A DNA stretch of 64,000 nucleotides, taken from assembly GCA_041752455.1 (NCBI GenBank), contig JBGSWL010000032.1, positions 24,070-88,069 of the forward strand, given 5' to 3'. Source of the stretch: JBGSWL01 sp041752455. Its GTDB lineage: Bacteria > Pseudomonadota > Alphaproteobacteria > Rhizobiales > Rhizobiaceae. Of the stretch, positions 53,201 through 63,897 are shown piece by piece. The notes beneath the pieces were generated by a model. It had not been told where the DNA came from. It saw only the letters and a list, made by a program, of their open reading frames with translations, and made no database searches. Made by a program: the position numbers and the translations under genes. Every line of letters begins with the position of its first letter. Position 1 is the stretch's first letter.

Positions 53201-53766
53201 GCGCCGGGTGCGAAAATGTCGAGAATGCCACCGCGGACGGCAAATTCGCCGACCTCGCGTACGGTCGGCACACGCTGGAAACCGGCGGTCGCAAGCCGTG
53301 CAACGACCGTTGCCATCCCGATCACCTGGCCGGCCTTGACCGTGATGGAGCGTGCCGCAACCGACTGCGGTGTCGGCATGCGCTGCACGATGGCGTTGGC
53401 GGTGGTGAGCAGGATGAACGGTTTGCGCGCGGCGGTCAGGTCGGCAATCTGCGCCAGCGTGTCGAGCCGCTCGGCAACCACGGCGCTGGCCGGCGAGACC
53501 CGGTCATAGGGAAGGCAATCCCATGCGGGCAGCGTCAGCACGGTCGTTCCCGGCAGGGCAAAGCCGACGATCTGCTGCACGTCGACCATCCGCGTTGCAT
53601 CGCGCGCCACATAGACCACGGGCGCTCCGCCCGCTTGTCGCGCAAGACCGGCAAGCGCAAAGCCTTCCATGCCGTCGGCAACCCCGGTCAGCCAGACGGG
53701 GCCGGCGTCTGCCGGAACGTCAGGTACGGGAAACAGGCTGGTCTTGGTCGCCGTCGTGGTGTTCAT
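50239..53766 (-). CDS. mfd: Transcription-repair coupling factor Mfd
   Basis: The 1175-residue protein is of normal length. It has the UvrB-homology modules in the first 350 residues, the RNA polymerase-interacting domain (VVHVDHGIGRFVGLRTIEAA) and the RecG-like helicase with Walker A ICGDVGFGKTEVALRAAFLA and DEEQ box LLIVDEEQHFGVKHKEKL. TRG-like LLSTTIVESGLDIPTANTLI and the C-terminal D7 region complete it. It removes stalled RNA polymerase and recruits UvrA to damaged DNA. It is ten bases downstream of sdhE, probably in one operon. Confidence 0.97.
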   Translation of the reverse strand: MNTTTATKTSLFPVPDVPADAGPVWLTGVADGMEGFALAGLARQAGGAPVVYVARDATRMVDVQQIVGFALPGTTVLTLPAWDCLPYDRVSPASAVVAERLDTLAQIADLTAARKPFILLTTANAIVQRMPTPQSVAARSITVKAGQVIGMATVVARLATAGFQRVPTVREVGEFAVRGGILDIFAPGADEPVRLDFFGDTVESLRGFDPASQRTTTNAPAFVLRPMSEVTLDAETVARFRTRYIEAFGAPSRDDPLYASIVAQNRFSGMEHWLPMFDDGLVTIFSALSDARFVLDNMVSDAVGERIAQVEEYYRARLDQMQGKSASDSAPYKPVPPTMLYLDRAGFDAALSAVSPVRLSPFDRPEGAEAVIPLGGRPVRNFATERASPDVNVFEMATKHIASLRAKGQRIVLSGWTEGSLGRLVQILEEHGLGGFAGTVPSLDDLTRVPQNLIAPVILNVEHGFEWAGTHVFGEQDILGDRLVRHRKRRKASDFISDIATLNVDDVVVHVDHGIGRFVGLRTIEAAGAPHDCLEILYAGESRLFLPVENIELLTRFGSDGAEVQLDRLGGGAWQARKAKLKKRLLDMAGDLIRIAAERNTRTAPVLLPPEGIYGEFAARFPYEETEDQLSSIEAVFDDMATGRPMDRLICGDVGFGKTEVALRAAFLAAMNGLQVAVVVPTTLLARQHFRSFSERFSGLPLQVAHASRLAGPKALAEAKKGAADGTIDIVVGTHALLGQGVTFRNLGLLIVDEEQHFGVKHKEKLKDLKSDIHVLTLSATPIPRTLQLALTGVRELSLITTPPVDRLAVRTFISPFDSLIIRETLLRERYRGGQSFYVVPRISDLADVKAFLDDQVPELKVAVAHGQMAPTDLEDIMNAFYDGRYDVLLSTTIVESGLDIPTANTLIVHRADMFGLAQLYQLRGRVGRSKVRAYGLFTLPANKPITPTAERRLKVLQSLDTLGAGFQLASHDLDIRGAGNLLGEEQSGHIKEVGFELYQQMLEEAVAELKGEDNADRGEWSPQITIGTPVMIPETYVADLSLRLALYRRLGSFADIAEIDSFGAELVDRFGPMPPEVEHLLKIVYIKALCRTANVDKLDAGPKGAVVQFRDRRFPEPAGLVQLISEQGSLAKIRPDHSVVFMRDWATAEKRLNGAAVLMTKLARIAKPNSANAA

Positions 53767-53776
53767 GTCGGTTGGG

Positions 53777-54052
53777 TCACGTCAGCTTGATGGCGTGGAA
53801 GGCGCAGATCGCGCGAAACAGGTCCGTTTCCGCGTCGACCGGGACCGGTGCCTCACCCATGAACCACTTGAACAGGTCGCGGTCGTAGAGTTCCAGCAGC
53901 ACTTCGAATTCGGCAAGCGTTGCTTCGTCCATGGCATCCACCTGTGCATCGGCGTAGCGGCCGAGCACGATGTCCATTTCCTTCATGCCGCGATGATTGG
54001 CGCGGAAGCGGGCGCGGCGTTGCCGCGCCTCGAGCGTCAAAGGCAGTGTCAT
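53777..54052 (-). CDS. sdhE: FAD assembly factor SdhE (DUF339)
   Basis: The 91-residue protein carries the family signature ANHRGMKEMDIVLGRYADAQ with RGxxE, the residues needed for flavin attachment to succinate dehydrogenase. LLELYDRDLFKWFMGE follows. The ATG at 54052 gives the usual length. It precedes mfd by ten bases and is divergent from recG across about 120 bases, an arrangement common in Hyphomicrobiales. Confidence 0.95.
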   Translation of the reverse strand: MTLPLTLEARQRRARFRANHRGMKEMDIVLGRYADAQVDAMDEATLAEFEVLLELYDRDLFKWFMGEAPVPVDAETDLFRAICAFHAIKLT

Positions 54053-54172
54053 GGCTGGATTGGTCCTTGATAGTGAATGGTGGCATATAGCGCCGACGGT
54101 GCGCCCTGTCAGCCCTTCTGCACCAGTTCGCCGGGCCTTGCCTTGCCGCGTCGTCAGACGGATAACGGCCCC

Positions 54173-56281
54173 ATGCGCCCGTCCCTGCTTGATCCGCTGT
54201 TTGCGCCTGTCACCGTTCTGGAGGGTATCGGGGAAAAGACTGGTCGGCTGCTCGCCCATGTCGCTGCCAGCCCGTCGGACCGCGATATCCCCCATTGCGG
54301 GGCACTTGCCTTCCTGTTGCCGCACGGTTTGATCGACCGGTCGGCGCGCCCCACCATCATGGGCGCCATACCCGGAACGATCGCCACGCTGACGCTGCAG
54401 ATCGATCGCCATCAGGCGCCGCCGCGCGGCCAGTCCCGGGTGCCCTACCGTGTCTTCGGCCATGACGAATCCGGGGAGATCGCCCTCACCTTCTTTCGCG
54501 GCGAACGCACCTGGCTCGAAAAGGCCCTTCCCGTCGGCGACACGGTGCTGGTGTCCGGCAAGGTCGAATGGTTCAACGGCCGCGCGTCGATGGTCCACCC
54601 GGACCATATGGTCGCGTTTGAAAAAGCCGCCGACCTGCCGCTGATCGAGCCGGTCTATCCGCTGACGGCCGGCCTCTCCGGCAAGATCCTGCGCCGTGGT
54701 ATCGAGCAGGTGCTGGACCGGTTTCCGTCCCTGCCCGAATGGACGGATCAGGCACTGCTCAAGCGCGAAGGCTGGCCGTCGATAAGGGAAGCGCTTGCCG
54801 CCCTGCACAACCCGCAATCGGGCGCCGATCTCGATCCTCTGACACCGGCCCGCCGCCGGTTGGCGCATGACGAACTCCTCGCCGGACAGCTGTCGCTCGG
54901 CCTCGTGCGGCGCAAGACCCGCAAGACCGGTGGCCGGCCACTGACAGGCAACGGTGCCATCGTCGCAGCGGTGCGCGCCGCCTTCGGCCATCCGATGACC
55001 GGGGCGCAGGGCCGATCATTTGCCGAAATCGCTGCCGACATGGCCTCGCCGGAGCAGATGCTGCGCCTGCTGCAGGGCGACGTCGGGTCGGGAAAGACCA
55101 TCGTCGCACTGATGGCGATGGCCCGCGCCGCCGAGGCCGGTGTCCAGTCGGCGCTGATGGTGCCGACCGAAGTGCTGGCGCGCCAGCACATGGCAACCAT
55201 CGGTCCGTTGGCGCAAAAGGCCGGTCTTGCCGCCGCACTATTGACAGGCCGGGAAAAAGGCGTCGTGCGCAGCGAAATCCTTGCCAGCCTGTGCGATGGC
55301 GCCATCGATATCCTGATCGGCACGCACGCCCTGTTTCAGGATGGCGTCGATTTCCGTGATCTGGGGCTTGTGGTCGTCGATGAGCAGCACCGCTTCGGCG
55401 TGCACCAGCGGCTGCTGCTCGCCGAAAAAGGCGACAAGGCCGACATGCTGGTGATGACCGCAACGCCGATACCGCGCACGCTCGTTCTGACCGCCTATGG
55501 CGACATGGATGTCTCGCGCCTCGATGAAAAGCCGGTCGGTCGCAAGCCGATACGCACCGTGGCTATCCCTGCCGAACGGCTGGACGAACTGCGCGCGCGC
55601 ATCGGCGCTGCGCTCAAGGAAGGCCGCAAGATCTACTGGGTGTGTCCGCTGGTCGAGGAAAACGACGAGCATCCGGCGACCGCCGCCGAAGTCCGCTTTG
55701 CCGACCTGGCGACCAGCTTTGGCCATCAGGTCGGCCTCGTCCATGGCCGCATGCGCCCGACCGAAAAAGACCGCGCCATGGATGATTTCAAGCAAGGGCG
55801 CACCCGCATTCTCGTGGCGACGACGGTGATCGAGGTCGGCGTCGATGTGCCGGATGCAACCATCATGGTGATCGAAAACGCCGAGCGCTTCGGCCTTGCC
55901 CAGCTGCACCAGTTACGCGGCCGGGTTGGACGTGGCGCCGACGCCTCCTCCTGCATCCTGCTGCATGCCGACCGGCTCGGCGAAACGGCACGCGCCCGGC
56001 TCGACATCATGCGCGCAACCGAAGACGGGTTCCTGATCGCCGAAGAGGACCTGCGCCTGCGCGGTGAAGGCGAAGTGCTGGGCACGCGGCAGTCAGGAGC
56101 GCCGGGGTTTCAATTGGCCCAGCTTGATGTGCACGCCGACCTTCTAGGCTTTGCCCGCGACGGCGCCCGCCTTGTGATCGAGACCGATCCGGAGCTTGTC
56201 AGCCCGCAAGGCGAGGCGTTGCGGGTGCTGCTCTACCTGTTCGAACGGGACGCAGCGATCCGCCTGCTCGATGCGGGGTGA
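54173..56281 (+). CDS. recG: ATP-dependent DNA helicase RecG
   Basis: The 702-residue helicase has the wedge/OB domain (VSGKVEWFNGRASMVHPDHM) in the first part. The SF2 motor follows, with Walker A LLQGDVGSGKTIVALMAMAR, the DEQH box LVVVDEQHRFGVHQRLLLAE and VGVDVPDATIMVIENAERFG. QLHQLRGRVGRGADASSCIL marks motif VI. It regresses stalled replication forks. The ATG at 54173 starts just before the helix-hairpin segment VLEGIGEKTGRLL. Confidence 0.97.
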   Translation: MRPSLLDPLFAPVTVLEGIGEKTGRLLAHVAASPSDRDIPHCGALAFLLPHGLIDRSARPTIMGAIPGTIATLTLQIDRHQAPPRGQSRVPYRVFGHDESGEIALTFFRGERTWLEKALPVGDTVLVSGKVEWFNGRASMVHPDHMVAFEKAADLPLIEPVYPLTAGLSGKILRRGIEQVLDRFPSLPEWTDQALLKREGWPSIREALAALHNPQSGADLDPLTPARRRLAHDELLAGQLSLGLVRRKTRKTGGRPLTGNGAIVAAVRAAFGHPMTGAQGRSFAEIAADMASPEQMLRLLQGDVGSGKTIVALMAMARAAEAGVQSALMVPTEVLARQHMATIGPLAQKAGLAAALLTGREKGVVRSEILASLCDGAIDILIGTHALFQDGVDFRDLGLVVVDEQHRFGVHQRLLLAEKGDKADMLVMTATPIPRTLVLTAYGDMDVSRLDEKPVGRKPIRTVAIPAERLDELRARIGAALKEGRKIYWVCPLVEENDEHPATAAEVRFADLATSFGHQVGLVHGRMRPTEKDRAMDDFKQGRTRILVATTVIEVGVDVPDATIMVIENAERFGLAQLHQLRGRVGRGADASSCILLHADRLGETARARLDIMRATEDGFLIAEEDLRLRGEGEVLGTRQSGAPGFQLAQLDVHADLLGFARDGARLVIETDPELVSPQGEALRVLLYLFERDAAIRLLDAG

Positions 56282-56286
56282 CAAAG

Positions 56287-56328
56287 CAATTCCAGCGAAA
56301 GTGGGCACCGGTTTCGCGTCCGGAATTG
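56287..56328. repeat. Short intergenic palindromic repeat
   Basis: CAATTCC (56287-56293) pairs with GGAATTG (56322-56328), and inside it GCGAAA (56295-56300) pairs with TTTCGC (56312-56317). The element sits between the convergent recG and glmU genes. Its sequence resembles a repeat I recall as frequent in rhizobial intergenic regions, a recollection I could not check here. It may act as a two-way transcription stop. Confidence 0.7.
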
Positions 56329-56342
56329 CGAAAACAGGATCC

Positions 56343-57698
56343 CTATTTCTTTGAGGCGGCTTTCATCGCAGCGAACTTCTCGCGAAGGCGGGCGGCAAGG
56401 CCGGGCTTGGTCTGCTGGCGAGCGCGGCCGAACCCGACCGCATCGTCGGGCACATTTTCGGTGATCACACTGCCTGAGGCGACATAGGCATTGGCGCCGA
56501 TCGTGACCGGGGCCACCAGCGAGGAATTCGAGCCGATGAACGCGTTTTCGCCGATCACCGTGCGGTGCTTGTTGTAGCCGTCATAATTGCAGGTGATCGT
56601 GCCCGCGCCGATATTGGCGCCGGCGCCGACGGAAGCATCGCCCACATAGGTCAGATGGTTGACCTTGGCGCCCTCGCCGACCGCCGCATTCTTGACTTCG
56701 CAGAAATTGCCGACCTTGGCATGGGTCGCAAGGTCTGCGCCGGGGCGCAGGCGTGCAAAAGGGCCGACCTCGGCATCGGTGCCGACAGTTGCGCCTTCGA
56801 TGTGGCAGAACGCCCGGATGCGTGCGCCGCCCGCGATCTTGACGCCCGGACCGAACCAGATGTTCGGCTCGAGCATCGCGCCCGCCTCGATCTGCGTATC
56901 ATGGTGCAGGAAAACGGTTTCCGGTGCCTGCATCGAAACCCCTGCAAGCAGCAGCGCCCGGCGTTTCCGTGATTGCCAGATGGCCTCGACTTCGGCGAGT
57001 TCCACCCGTGTGTTGACGCCGATGACGTTCTCGACCGGTGCTTCGATCGCTTCGACGCGCAGCTTCTCGCTGTGGGCGATTTCAACGGCATCGGTCAGGT
57101 AATATTCGCCCTTGGTGTTGTGATTGCCGATTGCAGCCAGAAGCCCAGCCATCCGCCGACCGGAAAATGCCATCAGCCCGCCATTGCAGAACCGGATCGC
57201 GCGCTCGGTCTCGCTGGCATCCTTGTGCTCGCGGATCGCGATCACAGCGCCCGCCCGTTCGATGATCCGCCCATAGCCGGTCGGATCGGCTGGCCGGAAA
57301 CCGACCACGACCAGATCGGCCCCGTGGGCCAGCCGCGCCCGGGCGCTCATCAAGACGTCCGGCTCGACAAGCGGCGTATCGCCGAACAGCACCAGCACAT
57401 CGTCAAAACCGCGCGCAATCGCCGGCAACGCCGCCTTGACCGCATCGGCGGTGCCAAGCTGCTGTTGCTGGACGAAGCTTTCAGCCTCCAGGCCAAGCTT
57501 GGCCATCGTATCGCGAACCAAAGACGCGCCGTGACCGACCACGAGTGCAACCTGATCAGCACCGGACTGGCGCGCGGCACCGACCACATGGGCAACCATC
57601 GGCAAGCCCGCGACCGGATACAGAACCTTCGGCAGGTCCGATTTCATGCGCGTACCCTGCCCCGCGGCGAGGATTATGGTCAGGCAGGTGCGGTTCAT
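56343..57698 (-). CDS. glmU: Bifunctional GlcNAc-1-P uridyltransferase/GlcN-1-P acetyltransferase
   Basis: The 451-residue enzyme makes UDP-GlcNAc from glucosamine-1-phosphate. The N-terminal part has [20 protein letters not shown] and [12 protein letters not shown]. The C-terminal part is a left-handed beta-helix with [20 protein letters not shown] and [20 protein letters not shown], including the acetyltransferase active site. Length is normal. It is convergent with recG and divergent from the EamA transporter gene. No glmS follows it here; glmS is at 19509-21323. Confidence 0.97.
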   Translation of the reverse strand: MNRTCLTIILAAGQGTRMKSDLPKVLYPVAGLPMVAHVVGAARQSGADQVALVVGHGASLVRDTMAKLGLEAESFVQQQQLGTADAVKAALPAIARGFDDVLVLFGDTPLVEPDVLMSARARLAHGADLVVVGFRPADPTGYGRIIERAGAVIAIREHKDASETERAIRFCNGGLMAFSGRRMAGLLAAIGNHNTKGEYYLTDAVEIAHSEKLRVEAIEAPVENVIGVNTRVELAEVEAIWQSRKRRALLLAGVSMQAPETVFLHHDTQIEAGAMLEPNIWFGPGVKIAGGARIRAFCHIEGATVGTDAEVGPFARLRPGADLATHAKVGNFCEVKNAAVGEGAKVNHLTYVGDASVGAGANIGAGTITCNYDGYNKHRTVIGENAFIGSNSSLVAPVTIGANAYVASGSVITENVPDDAVGFGRARQQTKPGLAARLREKFAAMKAASKK

Positions 57699-57810
57699 CG
57701 GCGGAAACTCCCACGCTCGGCAAGGAAGAGGACAACTCAGCGCATAGACCCAATTGGTATATTTTTGAAGAAGGACGCGCCTTGCCGGTCCTGCCGCAAA
57801 TGGCTAGTCC

Positions 57811-58749
57811 ATGCAGATGAGCGATACACCCGACCGCCAGGACAGGCTTGCCTATGCCGTGATGCTGGCAACGCCGCTGTTCTTTTCAACCAACATCATC
57901 TTTGGCCGTTATGTATCTGAAGACACGGCGCCATTCGTGCTGGCCACCTTTCGCTGGGCGGCCGTTGCGGCGATCCTGCTGCCATTTGCCGTCGCACGGT
58001 CGGGCGCAGCCATGGCCGATCTCCTGCGCACCCAATGGCCACTTCTGGCAATCCTGGGCGTGCTCGGCATGGGGATCTGTGGAGGCGGCGTTTACCTTGG
58101 CTTGTCCTTGACGTCAGCCACCAATGCCACGCTGATCTATTCGGTCGCGCCGGTTCTGATAATCGTGCTGGAAGCGGTGTTCAAGGGACGCAAGACCGGC
58201 CTTCGCGAAATCATCGGCGCCGCACTCGCCTTTGCCGGTGTCGTCTGGATCGTGCTTCGCGGCGATCTTGCGCGCCTTGTGACGTTCCAGTTCAACACCG
58301 GTGATCTGCTGATCGCGCTCGCTGCCTTGTCATGGGCGGGCTATTCGATCCTCTACCGGTCGAAAGCGCTGGGCGGCCTCGACAACATCAGCCTCTTTGC
58401 CATCGTTGCCGTGTTCGGCGCTTTTGCCAATCTGCCATTTGCCGCGCTCGACCTGATGTCCGGGCAAGGGCTGCCAGCAACCGCCAATGCGTGGAAGGCA
58501 ACGGCGGGAATCATTTTCATCTCGTCGCTTATGGCGTTCATGGGCTTCCAGTACGGCGTGCGCGCGCTCGGCGCATCGGTCGCCGGGCTGTTCATGTACC
58601 TGATGACACCATGGGGCGTGCTGATGGCCGTGCTGTTTCTCGGTGAGCGCCTGTCCGGCTTTCACGCCGTCGGGATCGCTCTTGTCATGACCGGTGTCAT
58701 TCTCGCAACGCTGCCGAAAAGCCTGTTTGCCGCGCGAAAGCCCGACTGA
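57811..58749 (+). CDS. DMT-superfamily transporter (EamA)
   Basis: The 312-residue protein has about ten helices in two EamA repeats; the second ends with GVLMAVLFLGERLSGFHAVG, the typical GE-containing motif. Members export metabolites such as amino acids, but the substrate cannot be read. An ATG at 57817 is possible. Its stop lies right against the stop of the convergent ccdA gene. Confidence 0.9.
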   Translation: MQMSDTPDRQDRLAYAVMLATPLFFSTNIIFGRYVSEDTAPFVLATFRWAAVAAILLPFAVARSGAAMADLLRTQWPLLAILGVLGMGICGGGVYLGLSLTSATNATLIYSVAPVLIIVLEAVFKGRKTGLREIIGAALAFAGVVWIVLRGDLARLVTFQFNTGDLLIALAALSWAGYSILYRSKALGGLDNISLFAIVAVFGAFANLPFAALDLMSGQGLPATANAWKATAGIIFISSLMAFMGFQYGVRALGASVAGLFMYLMTPWGVLMAVLFLGERLSGFHAVGIALVMTGVILATLPKSLFAARKPD

Positions 58750-59511
58750 TCAACCAAGCCTGCCGAGTGCCGGAAACGTCTCCAGCAGCCAGAACGAAAA
58801 CGCCTGCATGCCACCGGTCAGGAACATCAGTCCTGCAATCACCAGAAGAACACCGATCAGCTTTTCGACTGATCCGAGGTGACGACGGAACCGGCCGAGG
58901 AACGCCATGAATGCGCCGGAAAACAGCGCTGCCAGCAGGAACGGGATGCCAAGACCGGCAGAATAGGCGGCAAGCAACGCCGCCCCTTCGCCGACGCTGT
59001 CACGCGCGCCTGCCATGGTCAGGATCGGGCCGAGCACCGGGCCGATGCACGGCGTCCAGCCGAACGCGAACGCAAGGCCCATGGCATAGGCGGCCAGAGG
59101 ATTGGCCGGCGCCCCGCGCGTCTGGAACCGCGCTTCCCGCGACAAAAGGCCGATGCGGAACACGCCGAGAAAGTTCAGCCCCATCAAGATGATCATGACA
59201 CCGGCGACCATCGCAAGTTCGGTTTGCCAGACGCGCAGGAACGAGCCGATTGTCGAAGCACCCGCACCGAGCGCGATGAACACGGTCGAAAACCCGGCGA
59301 CAAAGGCCAAAGCCGCAAAAACCAGTGGCCAGCGCACGGCTGCAGGCGTTGCAACCGCTGCCCCATCGCCACCGGCCATAGGCGTTGCGCGGAAATCATC
59401 CATCGAAACACCGGCCATATAGCAAAGGTACGGTGGCACCAGCGGCAGGACGCATGGGCTCAGGAACGAGACCGCTCCGGCGAGAAAGGCACTGGCAAAT
59501 GTCACGTCCAT
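58750..59511 (-). CDS. ccdA: Cytochrome c biogenesis protein CcdA
   Basis: The 253-residue membrane protein has six helices. The two redox cysteines lie in FLSPCVLPLVPPYLCYMAG (helix 1) and FGWTPCIGPVLGPILTMAG (helix 4). These pass electrons from cytoplasmic thioredoxin to periplasmic partners for cytochrome c maturation. It stands alone; no CcmG-type partner is beside it in the window. Confidence 0.95.
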   Translation of the reverse strand: MDVTFASAFLAGAVSFLSPCVLPLVPPYLCYMAGVSMDDFRATPMAGGDGAAVATPAAVRWPLVFAALAFVAGFSTVFIALGAGASTIGSFLRVWQTELAMVAGVMIILMGLNFLGVFRIGLLSREARFQTRGAPANPLAAYAMGLAFAFGWTPCIGPVLGPILTMAGARDSVGEGAALLAAYSAGLGIPFLLAALFSGAFMAFLGRFRRHLGSVEKLIGVLLVIAGLMFLTGGMQAFSFWLLETFPALGRLG

Positions 59512-59718
59512 GACGATTTCTGTATCCGTTTACAGGGTCTCAAGGTGTTTAATGGCAAGGTCTAGCGATCAAACGCTTCACATGCCAGTCACCACGCCGT
59601 CATCTGCGGCGCCATGACACGGGCACGCTGCGGCGCAGAATGCAGTTGACCACACCGGACGGTTTTCCTAAGGACGTGGCAATCCGCAAGCTGGCATCCA
59701 AGGCTGCGGAACAGGTTT

Positions 59719-59794
<76 letters not shown>

Positions 59795-59818
59795 CATTCA
59801 CCCACACAACGAAATGCG

Positions 59819-61216
59819 TCATGGCTTTGTCGCAGGCCGCTTCAGCCCGAGGAATTTCCGCACATTGTCGAGCATGCGCTGCCGGTGCCGTTTGCGCAGT
59901 ATCGCCCTGTGTTGTTCACGCGGATATTCGTAGAGGCCGCATTGCATGCAGGTGATGCGTTGGCCGCAGCGTTCCACCCAGCATTTCACGTCGTGGTCAA
60001 AGGCCAGCGCCACCCGCTCGAGATGCTCTGTGCCGGTGCCCTTGACGAGGATCAGCTCATCGGCGCGCGCAGTCTGCCGGATGTGGTCGTGCAGGTTTTT
60101 CACCGTATGCACCAGCGTGAATTGCCCGGGAGCGGCATCGCGCACGGCATCGGCGTAGCGGTGTGCATTGTCGCCATGGGCGATCACGGCGTCGCTTGCA
60201 TCACGCGCCATCCTGTAGGTATCGCGATACTTGGCCTTCGGGTTTCCGGCAAAGTCGGAGATTTGCGACAGGACGATCCGCTTGTAGGGAACATCTGCGG
60301 CCTTCATGGTCTCGATCGGCAGCGCCATGGAGAGCCACGGCGATTTGTAGCAATCCAGCATGAAGGTCGGGCCATTCCTGGCGCGGTAAATCTGGCAGCG
60401 GTTGTCGACCGGCGTGAAGCTGGCGATGCGCTCGCAAACCACGTCTGGCGAAACTCCCAGTTCCACCGCGGCAGCAAACGCCGCCGCAATCGACAGCCAG
60501 AAGTGCTCGCCGACCAGTTGCGCGGTGATGCAGTGTTTGCCGCCGCGCCATGAAATGGTCAGCGTCAAGGGTACCGGATAACGATAGGGCTCGACGGTGG
60601 CACGGTAGTCGGCCTCGTTGTCCCGCGCGAAGGTGACAATCCGTTCCTTGGTTCGCGTCGCCATCGACATGACGTGCGGATCGTCCGCGTTCAACAAAGC
60701 AAGGCCACCCGGCGCCACGCAGGCGACCAGGCCACCCTTTTCCTCGGCAACCGCCTCGCGCGTCCGAAACCGCGTGTAGTGGTCAAGTCCGACCAAGGTG
60801 ATGATCGCGATGTCAGGCCGGACAATGCTGGCCATCGGCATGATCGACCCCGGTCCGCTGGCTCCTACCTCGACCACACAATAGTCGTCGCCGCGGCGGG
60901 TCTTCCCGACCGCATCGATAACAGGAAAGACCGTGTTGTGATCGAGCGTCGTGCGCACCTTGCCTTGACCGGCCAGAATGTGGGCAAGCAGGCACGTGGT
61001 TGTGGATTTCGCCGCGCTGCCGGTCGTGGCGATGAATTTTGCCGATGAACCGGCGCGATTGGCGCGCGCCAGCGCCGACTTGCGCAAGTAGCGAACTTTG
61101 TGGCGCGCTTTGCGCAGCCGCGCCTTGAACTTTCCCCAGCCTGTGGTCGGTGTTGCCCGCGCCAAGCGCTGTCCCTCTTGCGATCCGCCGCCGCAAAATA
61201 TCAGACCAGCGGTCAT
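59819..61216 (-). CDS. Mur-ligase-family protein (MurF-like paralogue)
   Basis: The 465-residue protein has a Mur-ligase ATP-binding centre: P-loop FIATTGSAAKSTTTCLLAHI, DYCVVEVGASGPGSIMPMAS, and TLVGLDHYTRFRTREAVAEE with the usual glutamate/lysine region. A domain follows with VPLTLTISWRGGKHCITAQL and LVGEHFWLSIAAAFAAAVEL. A cysteine cluster near the C-terminus (ERCGQRITCMQCGLYEYP) and a basic tail are unlike MurF. It is downstream of purU, away from any cell-wall cluster, so it is not the housekeeping MurF. The substrate is unknown. The start at 61216 avoids overlap with purU; 61270 is possible. Confidence 0.78.
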   Translation of the reverse strand: MTAGLIFCGGGSQEGQRLARATPTTGWGKFKARLRKARHKVRYLRKSALARANRAGSSAKFIATTGSAAKSTTTCLLAHILAGQGKVRTTLDHNTVFPVIDAVGKTRRGDDYCVVEVGASGPGSIMPMASIVRPDIAIITLVGLDHYTRFRTREAVAEEKGGLVACVAPGGLALLNADDPHVMSMATRTKERIVTFARDNEADYRATVEPYRYPVPLTLTISWRGGKHCITAQLVGEHFWLSIAAAFAAAVELGVSPDVVCERIASFTPVDNRCQIYRARNGPTFMLDCYKSPWLSMALPIETMKAADVPYKRIVLSQISDFAGNPKAKYRDTYRMARDASDAVIAHGDNAHRYADAVRDAAPGQFTLVHTVKNLHDHIRQTARADELILVKGTGTEHLERVALAFDHDVKCWVERCGQRITCMQCGLYEYPREQHRAILRKRHRQRMLDNVRKFLGLKRPATKP

Positions 61217-61247
61217 CGAAAATGACAAGGCCGGGATTTGGTGGCTG

Positions 61248-62132
61248 CTATCCCAGACGGTCCGACGCATAGGCGCCGGGGCTTGGCGGGAACACGATCA
61301 CACGGTTGCCGTTCATGAAGACACGGTGCTGGGCGTGGGCATGCACTGCGCGCGCAAGCACCTGGCTTTCCACGTCGCGTCCCAGCGACACATAGTCGGC
61401 AGCCGACTGGGCATGCGTCACGCGCGCCGTGTCCTGTTCGATGATCGGGCCTTCGTCAAGCGCAGCCGTCACATAGTGAGCCGTCGCACCGATCAGTTTG
61501 ACGCCGCGCTCATAGGCCTGCTTGTAGGGGTTGGCACCCTTGAAGCTCGGCAGGAACGAGTGGTGGATATTGATGATCTTGCCGGCCATCTGCCGGGTCA
61601 GCTCTTCCGACAGCACCTGCATGTAACGGGCAAGGACGATCAGTTCGGTCCCTGATTCGTTGACGACATCGAGAAGTTTGCGCTCGGCAACATCCTTGTT
61701 GTCCTTCGTCACAGTGATGTGGTGGAACGGAATGTCGTGATTGACGACGATCTTCTGGTAGTCGAAATGGTTCGACACCACCCCGACGATATCGATCGGC
61801 AGCGCCCCGATCCGCCAGCGGTAGAGCAGATCGTTGAGGCAGTGGCCGAACCGCGACACCATGATCAGCACCTTCATGCGCTCGGCGGGATCATAGACAT
61901 TGTAGGCCATCGCAAAGCGGTCGGCGATCGGCTGGAAACCTTGCGTAAGGGTTTCCCGGCCGACACCCTGTTCCGACACGAAGCTGACGCGCATGAAGAA
62001 TTCACCGGTCACCTGGTCGTCGAATTGCGACGCATCGGTGATGTTGCATCCGTTTTCGGCAAGGTAGGCGGCGATGGCGGCGACGATCCCGCGCGTGGAT
62101 GCGCAGGTGACGGTCAAGACGAACGGCTGCAT
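61248..62132 (-). CDS. purU: Formyltetrahydrofolate deformylase PurU
   Basis: The 294-residue enzyme splits 10-formyl-THF into formate and THF. It has an N-terminal ACT domain (FVLTVTCASTRGIVAAIAAY, about 3-85). The formyl-hydrolase domain follows, with IINIHHSFLPSFKGANPYKQ and IGATAHYVTAALDEGPIIEQ. The ATG at 62132 follows GGGGGAA by a few bases. It lies 22 bases downstream of pyrG, probably in one operon. Confidence 0.96.
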   Translation of the reverse strand: MQPFVLTVTCASTRGIVAAIAAYLAENGCNITDASQFDDQVTGEFFMRVSFVSEQGVGRETLTQGFQPIADRFAMAYNVYDPAERMKVLIMVSRFGHCLNDLLYRWRIGALPIDIVGVVSNHFDYQKIVVNHDIPFHHITVTKDNKDVAERKLLDVVNESGTELIVLARYMQVLSEELTRQMAGKIINIHHSFLPSFKGANPYKQAYERGVKLIGATAHYVTAALDEGPIIEQDTARVTHAQSAADYVSLGRDVESQVLARAVHAHAQHRVFMNGNRVIVFPPSPGAYASDRLG

Positions 62133-62154
62133 GTTTCCCCCGACAAACTTCGCC

Positions 62155-63789
<1,635 letters not shown>

Positions 63790-63897
63790 TCACGCTTAAG
63801 TGCGGACTGGCGATTCCGCAAAGGAAATTTCAGACGGGCGAAAAGTTGCGCACGACATTCTCGTGCGCAATGCGGGCACGATGCAGCGCGGAGCCGA

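Noticed and set aside
53777..54991. 404-codon minus-strand frame ending as SdhE
   Set aside because: Only the last 91 codons, from the ATG at 54052, match a family; the upstream part is antisense to recG.
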